Assembly: GCF_025465275.1 (NCBI RefSeq)
Contig: NZ_JAODNK010000176.1
Location: 1-64,000, forward strand
Direction of reading: 5' to 3'
Length of the DNA stretch: 64,000 nucleotides
DNA from: Nocardia sp.
GTDB taxonomy: Bacteria; Actinomycetota; Actinomycetes; Mycobacteriales; Mycobacteriaceae
In this document: positions 1 to 8,885 of the stretch, piece by piece
Layout: each line of letters starts with the position of its first letter
Numbering within the stretch: the stretch's first letter is position 1
Position numbers and translations under genes: made by a program
Notes under the pieces: generated by a model
Told to the model about the DNA's origin: nothing
What the model saw: only the letters and a program-made list of their open reading frames with translations
Databases searched by the model: none

Positions 1-599
1 GTGAAGGCCAGCATGCCCGGCACATCCACATTCCGTCCCGGGTGTCGCTGCGAGGCGGGAAATACGGTGACGGACAACAGGATCGTCACCGCCGCGATGG
101 GCAGGTTCACGAAGAAGATCCAGCGCCAGGACAGCAGATCGGTCAGCACACCGCCGAGGACGACGCCGATGCCTGCTGCCGCGCCCGATACCGCACCCCA
201 GGTGCCGAAGGCGATGCCGCGATCGCGCCCGGTATAGGTGGCATGCAGCAGTGACAGGGTGGTCGCGAAGATGGCCGCGCCGCCCACGCCCTGGAAGATG
301 CGCGCGGCCACCAGAACCGGCGCGTTATCGGCGATGCCGCAGATCAGCGAGGCGATCGCGAACAGCGCCAGCCCGACCAGATAGACCTGCTTCGCACCCA
401 CCCGGTCGGCCAGCGAGCCGAGCGCCAGCAGCAGCGCGGCCAGCGCGAGCGCGTATCCGTCGACGATCCACTGCAGTCCGGACAGGCCGGTGCCGAGGTC
501 GACGGCCATCTGCGGCAGTGCCACATTCACGATGGTCACGTCTATGAGCAGCATCAATGTGCCGAGGCACGCCGCGAACAGGGGTAGCCATTTCCGCAC
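1..599 (-). CDS. DHA2-type MFS drug exporter, 3' end beyond window
   Basis: Integral-membrane proton-coupled exporter of the EmrB/QacA (DHA2, 14-helix) family. Translating the minus strand from a GTG at 599-597 gives about 199 residues without a stop, so the C-terminal part lies outside the window. The start is placed by a GGAGG Shine-Dalgarno five to six bases upstream. Visible family features are the first helix ending in the DVTIVNVALP signature, an SGLQWIVDGYAL helix 2, a LADRVGAKQV loop 2-3 motif and an RIFQGVGGA helix 4 motif. The GAVSGAAAGIGVVLGG antiporter motif C and the WRWIFFVNLP motif that follows helix 5 are also present. It diverges from the Lrp-type gene at 698, which probably regulates it. 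Substrate cannot be read from the sequence. Confidence 0.9.
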   Translation of the reverse strand, partial: MRKWLPLFAACLGTLMLLIDVTIVNVALPQMAVDLGTGLSGLQWIVDGYALALAALLLALGSLADRVGAKQVYLVGLALFAIASLICGIADNAPVLVAARIFQGVGGAAIFATTLSLLHATYTGRDRGIAFGTWGAVSGAAAGIGVVLGGVLTDLLSWRWIFFVNLPIAAVTILLSVTVFPASQRHPGRNVDVPGMLAF

Positions 600-641
600 G
601 GGAACCTCCAAGAAAGAACGAACGATTTCGTCCCCTAGTCT

Positions 642-691
642 CTAGAATGAGTGAGATATCTACCTAGTCGCTACCGAGAATCCGCTAGAAT
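642..691. promoter_or_regulatory. Promoter region between DHA2 exporter and Lrp gene
   Basis: The 98-bp divergent spacer holds two copies of TAGAAT (643-648 and 686-691). The second ends six bases before the ATG at 698, the spacing expected for a -10 box giving a leaderless transcript. A small palindrome follows: CCTCC, TAT, GGAGG across the start codon. There is no Shine-Dalgarno before 698. Confidence 0.5.
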
Positions 692-697
692 CCTCCT

Positions 698-1726
698 ATG
701 GAGGGTGAATACGTCGAGGATTCCGACATACTGGATGTCCTCGACAAGCAGATCGTGCACGCACTGACCGCCGATGCGCGGATCTCCTTCGCCCGGCTCG
801 GCGCGATCCTCGACATCTCGGAGCAGACCGCCGCGCGACGGTATCGATCGCTGCGCCGCCGCGGCATGATCCACGTCTCCGGGCAGGTGAATTCGGTGCC
901 GCTCGGGCACACCAAGTGGCTGCTGCGGATCAGGTCCACGCCCAGCCGCGCACCGGTACTGGCCGAAACACTGGCCCGGGTACCGGATCTCAGCTGGGTT
1001 TCCCTGCTCTCCACCGGCTACGAGGTGTTCTGTACCGGCCGGCCGCGCTCGGCCGAGCGTCGAGATGAACTGCTGCTGCGCCTGATTCCCCGCGTCAGCG
1101 ATGTGCTCGAACTGAGTGTGCAGGAGGTGATGCGGCAGTTTTCGCTCGCCGACGAGTGGCCGCGCTACGGCCGGATGCTCACCACCGAGCAGTTGCGCGA
1201 ACTCGGCCCGCGACCGAGCCTGTGGGAGCCCTCCGGGCCGGAAGCGCCGGTGACGCTCTCGCGCGAGGACGGGATCATGCTGACCATCCTCGGCCACGAC
1301 GGTCGTGCGCCCTATGCGCAGATCTCCGCCGCCACCGGATGGAGCGCGACCCGGGTGGCGCGGCGCATGAGCGAACTCGTCGAATCCGGGGTGCTGTACT
1401 TCGATCTCGACTTCGCCATGGAGGCAATGGGTTACAGTGCGCGTGCCCTGCTGTGGCTGCGGGTGCGCCCGGGGGATCTGGAGAAGGTGGGCCTCACCGT
1501 CGCCACCTATTCGGAGGTCGCCTTTCTCGCGGCGATCAGCGGATCGGCGAATCTCTTCGCCTCGGTGGCCTGTCGCGACACTGCTCATCTCTACCGGTTC
1601 GTCACCGAACGACTGGGGTCGCTCGAGGGAGTCGGCGATGTCGAGGTGACGCCTGCGCTCCGGACCTACAAGCAGTCGCAGACGCTGCTCGACTCGCGGC
1701 GCCCGGCGGTCAAGCCGTCACAGTGA
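698..1726 (+). CDS. Lrp/AsnC family regulator with two tandem Lrp units
   Basis: Cytoplasmic DNA-binding regulator, 342 residues, about twice the usual 150-residue Lrp length. Residues about 12-60 form an AsnC-type helix-turn-helix (LDKQIVHALTADARISFARLGAILDISEQTAARRY), broken here only by description, and about 65-150 form a first effector-binding RAM domain. A second HTH is at about 190-235 (MLTILGHDGRAPYAQISAA) followed by a second RAM domain. Two-unit Lrp proteins of this layout are common in actinobacteria and often control a neighbouring exporter, which fits the divergent DHA2 gene. The ligand is unknown. The start at 698 is supported by a leaderless-type -10 box. Confidence 0.85.
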   Translation: MEGEYVEDSDILDVLDKQIVHALTADARISFARLGAILDISEQTAARRYRSLRRRGMIHVSGQVNSVPLGHTKWLLRIRSTPSRAPVLAETLARVPDLSWVSLLSTGYEVFCTGRPRSAERRDELLLRLIPRVSDVLELSVQEVMRQFSLADEWPRYGRMLTTEQLRELGPRPSLWEPSGPEAPVTLSREDGIMLTILGHDGRAPYAQISAATGWSATRVARRMSELVESGVLYFDLDFAMEAMGYSARALLWLRVRPGDLEKVGLTVATYSEVAFLAAISGSANLFASVACRDTAHLYRFVTERLGSLEGVGDVEVTPALRTYKQSQTLLDSRRPAVKPSQ

Positions 1727-1785
1727 GGTGCCCGCCCGCTACATGTCTGTAAGCGATCCGCGTGTCGGGTAGCGCGTTGCTTGCG

Positions 1786-1801
1786 TCGAACACCTGTTCG
1801 T
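1786..1801. promoter_or_regulatory. LexA (SOS) box upstream of recA
   Basis: TCGAAC at 1786-1791, a four-base spacer ACCT, then GTTCGT at 1796-1801. This matches the actinobacterial LexA operator TCGAAC-N4-GTTCGA at 11 of 12 specified bases. It lies 90 bp before the recA start, as in mycobacteria. Confidence 0.9.
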
Positions 1802-1820
1802 CTAAGCTCGGCGTCGGAAC

Positions 1821-1843
1821 TTGTCGGTGCCGCCCTCTAGCGT
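1821..1843 (+). promoter_or_regulatory. PafBC (RecA-NDp) type DNA-damage promoter of recA
   Basis: TTGTCGGTG at 1821-1829, exactly eight bases, then TAGCGT at 1838-1843. This is the mycobacterial RecA-independent damage promoter pattern tTGTCRgtg-N8-TAnnnT, recognised with the PafBC activator. Together with the LexA box 20 bp upstream it gives recA the two-promoter arrangement known from M. tuberculosis. Confidence 0.85.
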
Positions 1844-1890
1844 GGGCGCCAACCACAGATTGAGACTCACCCGTCGAGAAGGGGACCACG

Positions 1891-2931
<1,041 letters not shown>

Positions 2932-2934
2932 TCG

Positions 2935-4404
2935 ATGACCGAACGGAACACCTCCGGGTCCCGGCCATCCTCGCCGGGACCCGAAAGTTCCCGCCTCGAT
3001 GCGGTGGAACGCCTGCGCCGCCAACTGGATTCACTGGCAGCTCGCGGCCGCACCCCCGCCTCGAAGCGCTACGATTCCGACCCTTGGGCCGCCTCCAGCC
3101 GCTGGACCGAGGCCGGCACGCCCAGCCAGACCAGCTTTCGTGAAGAGCCCGCAGCACGAGACGAGTCCCGCATTCGTGAGGAGTTCTCCTCCCGCAGCGG
3201 GTCCGACTTTCGCGATGAGTCCGAGTCGCGCAGCGGATCAGAGTCGCGCAGCGGGTCCGGCTTTCGCGACAGGTCAGCGTCGCGCGACCGGTCTGATCCG
3301 CGCGGTGGGTCTGAGTCGCGAGGCGGGTTCGATGACGAGGCGGGCTTTCGCGAAGAGTCCGGCGGCCGCAGTAGGTCGCGCTCGCGCGGCTCTCGCGCCG
3401 AGTCTGATTCCGGCAACGAGTCCGATTCCGATGCGGGATTCGACTCGGAAGAGCAGTCACCACAACGCCGTTCACACGCCGGTCGGCGTCGGCCGGATGG
3501 GCAGCGAGAGGAAGCGCCGCCCACTTCGGGCGAGGGCGGCCGGTCCATTACGGACCCCGACTCCTACTTCGCGGACGATTCGTCTTCTCGCGACCGCCGC
3601 TCTCGCCGTGGCGCCCGCGGCCGTCCCGGCGTTGTCGAACCGCTGCCCGACGGCGGCACCGACGCGCAGGCCAAAGAAATCTGCCTGCGTCTACTCACCG
3701 ACCGCGCCCGCAGCCGCTTCGAACTGTCAGATCGCCTGGCCGCCAAGGGTTTCTCCGTCGAAGTAGCGAACCGCGCCCTGGACCGCCTCACCGAGGTGGG
3801 CCTGGTAGACGACGCCGCCTTCGCCCAGCAGTGGGTCTACTCCCGCCACACCTACTCCGGCAAGGGCAAAAAGGTGCTGGCCGAGGAACTCCGCCGCAAA
3901 GGCATCGACCCCAATCTCACAGAAGAGGCTCTCTCCACCATCACCCCCGATGACGAGCATGCCCGAGCCGTCGACCTGGTTCGCCGCAAGGTTCGAACCC
4001 TCCCCGCGGACCTGACCCGGGACAAAGCAACCAACCGCCTGGTAGGCATGCTGGCTCGCAAAGGCTACAACCCCTCCACCGCCTACGCGGTGGTCACCGC
4101 CGAACTGGCAACAGCCGGCCTCGCCGAACCCCGCAGGCAGGACCGCACCCGCCCCGCCAAGCCGTCGCAACCCCCCGACGACGAATCCGGCACCGCCGAC
4201 GACGAATCAGACCCATCTCCACCCGTCGACGACGCAGACGCCGCCGCCGACCTGATCCGCCGCAAAATCCGCGCCCTCCCCCCAAACCTCGACCGCGACA
4301 AAGCCACCCGCCGCCTGGTAGCCCTACTCGCCCGCCGCGGCTACAGCCCCTCCACCGCCTACTCGGTAGTCAAACAAGAACTAGCCGCCGCCAACTACTT
4401 CTAA
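2935..4404 (+). CDS. recX: RecX regulator with repetitive N-terminal extension and duplicated C-terminal repeat
   Basis: RecX binds the RecA filament and restrains its activities. This 489-residue protein is two to three times the usual 150-220. Residues 1-60 look ordinary. About 65-175 is a low-complexity Ser/Arg/Asp/Glu/Gly region with repeats such as FRDESESRSGS and a related SRSGSGFRDRS. The RecX core of helical repeats begins near residue 242 (AKEICLRLLTDRARS) and runs to about 391. A second copy of the last repeat occupies about 432-486 after an acidic, proline-rich linker: RRKVRTLPADLTRDKATNRL near 350 is matched by RRKIRALPPNLDRDKATRRL near 440. The gene lies 3 bp after recA. The DNA of both odd regions is repetitive, suggesting growth by slippage and tandem duplication. 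Confidence 0.93.
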   Translation: MTERNTSGSRPSSPGPESSRLDAVERLRRQLDSLAARGRTPASKRYDSDPWAASSRWTEAGTPSQTSFREEPAARDESRIREEFSSRSGSDFRDESESRSGSESRSGSGFRDRSASRDRSDPRGGSESRGGFDDEAGFREESGGRSRSRSRGSRAESDSGNESDSDAGFDSEEQSPQRRSHAGRRRPDGQREEAPPTSGEGGRSITDPDSYFADDSSSRDRRSRRGARGRPGVVEPLPDGGTDAQAKEICLRLLTDRARSRFELSDRLAAKGFSVEVANRALDRLTEVGLVDDAAFAQQWVYSRHTYSGKGKKVLAEELRRKGIDPNLTEEALSTITPDDEHARAVDLVRRKVRTLPADLTRDKATNRLVGMLARKGYNPSTAYAVVTAELATAGLAEPRRQDRTRPAKPSQPPDDESGTADDESDPSPPVDDADAAADLIRRKIRALPPNLDRDKATRRLVALLARRGYSPSTAYSVVKQELAAANYF

Positions 4405-5160
4405 CCCGACTGCCCCCCAGCCCAGAATCGCCTGAGACGCTCACAGCCGAACCGTGCAAAGCAGCAACCCGCTCTTCTACGACAGTTCGCGCTCTCCACC
4501 ACCCGCAACCATTCTCCCGCGCACATTTTCGCCCGCCGCGCACGAAATCTATTGCTATTAGCTGCGCGGCAACCCAAATTGTGCGCGGCACGGCGTCCCT
4601 CCAAGAGCCCACGTCGACCACACGGCGAACCTCACCCCCGATCGAACAGCCGCCCCAGGATCCGAACCCGCCCGATTCCCCCCGATTCGGGGTCCGAACA
4701 GGCCGCCTCGGGGTCGAGCAGGTTCTCTGCGCGCTGTTGGGTTTGGAGACAGGCTGTTCCGTCACCCGCAAAGTTGAACTGGCTGCCTACTGCTGGAGTG
4801 AACGTTTCGCACGGGTCGAACAGCCGATTCGGGGTCCGAACAGGCCGCTTCGGGTCGTCTGCGCGCTGTTCGGTTTGGAGACAGGCTGTTCCGTCACCCG
4901 CAAAGTCGAACTGGCTGCCTACTGCTGGAGTGAACGTTTCGCACGCGTCGAACAGCCTGCCTCGGGGTCCGAACAGTCCGCTTCGGGGTCCGAACAGCCT
5001 GTCTCGGGATCGAACACGGTCTGCACGCGCTGTTGGGTTTGGAGACGGGCTGTTTCGTTGGCCGGCGGGTGAGGAATTCGCTGCGCGGGGTACATGACGA
5101 CGGGCGGTTGGCCACTCGAGGAGACAGGCCCGGGCGGTTGCTGGGGAAATGGGTTGATGA
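4405..5160. repeat. Non-coding region with two near-identical 132-bp repeats and a partial third
   Basis: This 756-bp stretch after recX has no convincing gene. A unit of about 97 bp starting CTGCGCGCTGTT at 4727 recurs at 4859 (period 132) with about three mismatches. A degenerate third copy of its first 37 bases starts at 5021. Between and after the units a short motif TCGGGGTCCGAACAG appears four times (near 4687, 4827, 4962 and 4983). Open frames across it simply translate the repeats and show no codon bias or known domain. Confidence 0.75.
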
Positions 5161-5817
5161 ATGACGGGTGCGGGGGACAGGATCGTCGGTGTGATGGACG
5201 GCTTGGTGGTGGCGTTCGGGGGGTATGCCCGGAGGGCGGTGTTGGAACGCTGCCCGCACTGTGGTCCGCCTGTTCGGGTTGATGAGTGCGATCTGTTCTG
5301 GCTCAGTATCAAGCTGGGCAATACGGTGGGCGGGCGGGACGATGTGAAGGCGCTCCTGCCGATGTTGTTCGGGCGATTGATCACCTCGGACGAGCTTGAT
5401 GCCGGAATCGTTTTGGGGAAGTTGCAGCAGGAGCAGTGGGGGAGTTGGCCGCTGGGGGAGCGGCGGGCGGTCGAAGAGTTTCTGGATGCGGTGTGGCGTC
5501 GAGTGCTGGGCGAGTTTCCGGCTCGGGTCGGAGCGTTTACGGGTGCTCGGGAATTCCTCGGTGGGGTGGCCTCGGCAGGGATCGGTCCGGCGCGGTTTTT
5601 GACCGCGTGGGAGAGCATTGCCGGCTGTGCGGCGGATCGGCATCTGGCGGCATTGGTGAACGAGATGGGTTGGGTGTCTGATCAGGAGGGCGCGGTGGTC
5701 GCTTGGCTGCGGCGAGAGGTTGTGCAGGAGAGGTTGTTTCGGGCCTATGAGCGCGATCACGCGGCGGTGTGGGCAGATGACTTTGCGCGAGCGTATGACC
5801 TCGCGTGTCTGCTGTGA
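5161..5817 (+). CDS. Hypothetical protein with a single CPHC motif
   Basis: I do not recognise this 218-residue protein. It is predicted soluble and rich in Trp, Arg and Ala. It contains one CPHC pair (residues about 31-34) near the N-terminus, followed by DECDLFWLSIKLGN. A lone CxxC could bind metal only with partners elsewhere. The reading frame is clean and GC3-rich, which supports a real gene. The start is uncertain: ATG 5161 follows a weak GGGAAATGGG, and an alternative ATG is at 5194. It stands alone between the recX repeats and the glutamate transporter. Confidence 0.6.
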   Translation: MTGAGDRIVGVMDGLVVAFGGYARRAVLERCPHCGPPVRVDECDLFWLSIKLGNTVGGRDDVKALLPMLFGRLITSDELDAGIVLGKLQQEQWGSWPLGERRAVEEFLDAVWRRVLGEFPARVGAFTGAREFLGGVASAGIGPARFLTAWESIAGCAADRHLAALVNEMGWVSDQEGAVVAWLRREVVQERLFRAYERDHAAVWADDFARAYDLACLL

Positions 5818-5854
5818 AGAGCGGTACCGAGCCGGATCGGTGAAAGCTGTGGGC

Positions 5855-6223
5855 TCAGTGGACTATTCGGCCACGGAGGCGGGTGACGGCTGGGCCGCGG
5901 CGGGGGTGGCGGGTGCCGGCCGGGCTTACGGGGCGGGGGGTGGCCGATCGGGGGAGGGGGAGGCGGGGAGAGGGCTGGCGGGCTCGGAGGGCTTGGGCCA
6001 GGCGGGTGCGGGCGTCTTCCATGAGGAGGGTGCCTATGGCTGCGGCGAGGGCGGTGCAGAGGGCCGCCAGGGGAGTGATTACCGCGACCGTGATCAGGCC
6101 GAGGAGGAATTGTCTTCGGGCTCTGTCCTCTTCGCTCATATAGAGCAGTATGCGAGGAAGGATTGCCCGCTGTCCGAGGCTCCGGGACATTGGCCCCAAG
6201 TCGGAAGGTGCCGGGAGCTGCAC
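5855..6223 (-). CDS. Small hypothetical membrane protein
   Basis: Not recognised. The frame from a GTG at 6223 gives 122 residues; an internal ATG at 6139 (MSEEDRARRQFLLGL) gives 94 and may be the true start. One or two transmembrane helices are visible (FLLGLITVAVITPLAALCTA, continuing into LAAAIGTLL). They follow an acidic-then-basic N-terminus, and a Pro/Arg-rich tail comes after. No Shine-Dalgarno is clear for either start. It could be a spurious frame, but the hydrophobic segment flanked by charged residues argues for a small inner-membrane protein. Confidence 0.4.
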   Translation of the reverse strand: MQLPAPSDLGPMSRSLGQRAILPRILLYMSEEDRARRQFLLGLITVAVITPLAALCTALAAAIGTLLMEDARTRLAQALRARQPSPRLPLPRSATPRPVSPAGTRHPRRGPAVTRLRGRIVH

Positions 6224-6306
6224 AGGTGCCCCAGCGGAGAGGGGCGGTACGCGAGCACGGGGGACAGTGCCCCGGCGAGAGCGAGATGGTGCCTCGGCGA
6301 GAGTGA

Positions 6307-6350
6307 GGCGCCCCCAGCCCGGAGTGGTGTTTCGCCCGGGCTGGGGCGCG
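6307..6350 (-). terminator. Hairpin terminator after gluD
   Basis: CGCCCCCAGCCCGG at 6309-6322 pairs with CCGGGCTGGGGCG at 6336-6348 (13 bp, one bulged base). It lies six bases beyond the gluD stop on the minus strand. No T-run follows, as is common for actinobacterial terminators. Confidence 0.65.
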
Positions 6351-6355
6351 AGGAG

Positions 6356-7246
6356 CTACGGGCGGGTTGCGCCGGTCAGATCCATACCTGGTGCGCCGGT
6401 GGTGATGTTGGCGCTCACCACGGTTGATCCGCGCTTGCGGGTGCGCAGCCAGCGTTCGAGCTGGGTGGCGACGACGCTGAGGGTGTAGTTGAGGGTGATC
6501 ATGATGGCTGCGATCACCAGCAGTGCGGGGACGGTGTTCTGTTCGGCGGCGCCGAGCTGTTTACCGGCGCGCACCACTTCTACGAAGGTGATCTGGTAGC
6601 CCAGCGCCGAATCCTTCAGCGCCACCACCATTTGCGAGACCAGTGCGGGCAGCATGGCGGTAATCGCCTGTGGGAGCAGGATTACGCGCATGACCTGGTT
6701 CTTGCGCAGGCCGAGCGCGACTGCCGCCTCGGACTGTCCCTTCGGCAGCGAGCGAATGCCCGAGCGCACGATCTCGGCGATGACCGACCCGTTGTAGATG
6801 GTCAGCGCGGTCACGACGGCCGCCAGCGCCAGCTGATCGGAGGGGAAGAGATTCTTGGTCGAGAACAGTGCGAACAGGAAGATCATCAGGATCAGCACGG
6901 GGATGGCCCGCGCGACCTCGACCACGGCGCCCGCGACCACCCGCACGATCCGATGCTCGGACAGTCGCAGAATGCCGAACACCATGCCGATCACCAGCGC
7001 GAAGACGATCGACAGCACCGCCGCCTCGATGGTCCCGCGCAGACCCGGCAGCAGGTAGGTGGACCAGATCTGCCCGTCCAGGAACGGTTTCCACTTCGCG
7101 GCCTCGAACTGGCCCTTGCTGTCGAGGGCGTGCAGCACGAACCAGGCGGCCGCGGCCAGCACCACCACCACGGCTACCGAATAGAGCCGGTAGCGCAGCC
7201 GAGCCTTGGGCCCGGGAGCGTCGTAGAGGACCGAAGCCGAGCTCAT
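6356..7246 (-). CDS. gluD: Glutamate ABC transporter permease GluD
   Basis: Inner-membrane permease of the polar amino-acid uptake family (HisM type), pairing with GluC to form the channel. It has 296 residues. After a short cytoplasmic tail a first helix (VAVVVVLAAAAWFVLHAL) precedes the BPD transport domain. The EAA loop that contacts the ATPase is at about 180-200 (SEAAVALGLRKNQVMRVILLP). The ATG overlaps the gluC stop by four bases (ATGA), giving translational coupling. Gene order gluA-B-C-D is the same as in Corynebacterium glutamicum, where it also lies between recX and miaB. Confidence 0.93.
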   Translation of the reverse strand: MSSASVLYDAPGPKARLRYRLYSVAVVVVLAAAAWFVLHALDSKGQFEAAKWKPFLDGQIWSTYLLPGLRGTIEAAVLSIVFALVIGMVFGILRLSEHRIVRVVAGAVVEVARAIPVLILMIFLFALFSTKNLFPSDQLALAAVVTALTIYNGSVIAEIVRSGIRSLPKGQSEAAVALGLRKNQVMRVILLPQAITAMLPALVSQMVVALKDSALGYQITFVEVVRAGKQLGAAEQNTVPALLVIAAIMITLNYTLSVVATQLERWLRTRKRGSTVVSANITTGAPGMDLTGATRP

Positions 7247-7923
7247 CGGGCTACCTCGTATCGTTTGGCCAACCAGCCGAAGAGCAGACCGGTGGGCAGG
7301 GTGAGCACCACGAAGCCGAGCGCGAAGATCGCGCCGATGGCCAGTGGGGCGGCCTCGTTCTCGTTCATGGTGTCCATGAGCAGTGCGGCCTCACCGACAC
7401 CGATCACCGACGCGACGGTCGAGTTCTTGGTGAGGGCGATGAACACGCTGCCCAGTGGCGCGATAACGGCGCGAAAAGCCTGCGGCAGCACCACGAGTCG
7501 CAGATTCTGCAGGAAGGTGAAACCCAGTGAGCGCCCCGCCTCCGACTGCCCCAGCGACACCGTATTGATGCCCGCTCGCAGCGATTCACACACGAAAGCC
7601 GCTGTGTACACGCTCAATCCGAGAACGGCGAAGCGGAAGTTGTTTTCCGCCAGATCATTCGGCCCGGCGGGCGCCAGCTTCACACCGAGCGTGGTGTACA
7701 GGCCGATCGAGCAGAAGATGATGATCAGCGTAAGCGGCGTATTGCGAAAGGTATTCACGTACGCCGTACCGAGCCAGCGCGCGACCGGTATCGGCGACAC
7801 CCGCATGCCGGCGATAACGGTGCCCAGAACCAGCGCCAGCACCGCGGAATACGCCGTCAGTTTGATGGTCACCCAGAACGAATCCAGCAGCTGGGTCTGA
7901 TATTTCGAGATCAAGTCGAACAC
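7243..7923 (-). CDS. gluC: Glutamate ABC transporter permease GluC
   Basis: Second channel subunit of the glutamate importer. An upstream ATG at 8001 keeps the frame open, but its first 26 residues (rich in Cys and Arg) are unlike a permease. A GTG at 7923 preceded by GGAGGGG ten bases upstream gives the expected VFDLISKYQTQLLDSFWVT start and 226 residues. The EAA loop reads SEAGRSLGFTFLQNLRLVVLP. About five membrane helices are visible. It is coupled to gluD by a 4-bp overlap. Confidence 0.93.
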   Translation of the reverse strand: MFDLISKYQTQLLDSFWVTIKLTAYSAVLALVLGTVIAGMRVSPIPVARWLGTAYVNTFRNTPLTLIIIFCSIGLYTTLGVKLAPAGPNDLAENNFRFAVLGLSVYTAAFVCESLRAGINTVSLGQSEAGRSLGFTFLQNLRLVVLPQAFRAVIAPLGSVFIALTKNSTVASVIGVGEAALLMDTMNENEAAPLAIGAIFALGFVVLTLPTGLLFGWLAKRYEVAR

Positions 7924-7982
7924 GGCGTCCGCGCCCCTCCGATCGCAGTAACTCTGCGTGCAGTAGCTCTTACCGAAAGCGA

Positions 7983-8014
7983 AGCGTGCCGGGCGAATCA
8001 ACGCCCGGCACGCT
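7983..8014 (-). other. Perfect 13-bp stem-loop between gluB and gluC
   Basis: AGCGTGCCGGGCG at 7983-7995, a six-base loop, then CGCCCGGCACGCT at 8002-8014, starting nine bases after the gluB stop on the minus strand. In importer operons such hairpins stabilise the upstream mRNA and partly attenuate readthrough. This would give excess binding protein over permease; the function here is inferred. Confidence 0.7.
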
Positions 8015-8022
8015 CCATGAAC

Positions 8023-8856
8023 TCAGTACCGATCGACCTGCGGCGGCGCGGGAGCCTGGAATCCGGTTCCGGCGAAGTTCTTTTCGAGCGCCGTCTTCCA
8101 TGCGCCGCTGGAGATCATGGCGTCGATAGCGTCATTGATCTTGGTGCGGGATTCGGTATCGCCCTTCTTGACACCGATGCCGTACTTCTCGACGGTGAAC
8201 GGCGCGCCGACCACCTTCAGCGCACCCGGCGACTGCGCCGCATAACCGCGCAGAATCACATCATCGGTGGTGACAGCATCGACCGAGCCGGACTTGAGCG
8301 CCTCAACACACAGCGAGTACGTGTCGTACTCCTGCAGCTGAACTTCCTTGGCGTACTTGTCCTTCACGTTCTGCGCCGGGGTCGAGCCCTTCACCGAGCA
8401 CAGCTTCTTATTGCCGTTCAGCGACTCCGCACCGGTGATATCGGTATTGTCCGCACGCACCAGCAGCGACTGCCCGGTCAGCAGGTAGGGCCCCGCGAAA
8501 TCGACCTTTTCCTTGCGCGTATCGGTGATCGAGTAGGTGGCGGCGATGAAATCGACCTGCCCGTTCTGGATCAGCGTCTCGCGCTGCGCGGACGGTGCCT
8601 CCTTGAACGTGATGTTCTCCGGCTTCACGCCCATCTTGTCGGCGACGAACTTGGCCACATCCACATCGAAGCCGCTGAAGGAGCCGTCTTTATTGTGCAG
8701 ACCCAGACCGGGCTGGTCGTATTTGATGCCGACGGTGAGCTTCCCGTCGGCGGCGTGCTGGCTCGCGGTCTTATCGCTGCCGCCACCACATCCGGTGGCG
8801 ACGACCGCCAGGGCAACCGCCCCGGCGGCAACCTTGAGCACGTGATTGAGCCTCAT
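8023..8856 (-). CDS. gluB: Glutamate-binding lipoprotein GluB
   Basis: Extracytoplasmic solute-binding protein (SBP family 3) that delivers glutamate to GluCD. The 277-residue sequence opens with a lipoprotein signal peptide; the lipobox VVATGC places the acylated cysteine at residue 23. The mature part shows the SBP_bac_3 pattern: LTVGIKYDQPGLG, then FSGFDVDVAKFVADKMG, and SAQRETLIQNGQVDFIAATY. AGGA precedes the ATG. It lies between gluA (29 bp) and gluC (99 bp, with the hairpin). Confidence 0.94.
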   Translation of the reverse strand: MRLNHVLKVAAGAVALAVVATGCGGGSDKTASQHAADGKLTVGIKYDQPGLGLHNKDGSFSGFDVDVAKFVADKMGVKPENITFKEAPSAQRETLIQNGQVDFIAATYSITDTRKEKVDFAGPYLLTGQSLLVRADNTDITGAESLNGNKKLCSVKGSTPAQNVKDKYAKEVQLQEYDTYSLCVEALKSGSVDAVTTDDVILRGYAAQSPGALKVVGAPFTVEKYGIGVKKGDTESRTKINDAIDAMISSGAWKTALEKNFAGTGFQAPAPPQVDRY

Positions 8857-8885
8857 CGAAAATCCTATTCTGTAGGGAGAGCAGG

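Noticed and set aside
671..1588. Long open frame antisense to the Lrp-type gene (305 codons)
   Set aside because: No domain, no ribosome site, and it is a mirror of a clear gene in high-GC DNA.
4552..5097. Open frame of 181 codons across the recX downstream repeats
   Set aside because: It only translates the 132-bp repeat; no start signal and no similarity beyond its own repetition.
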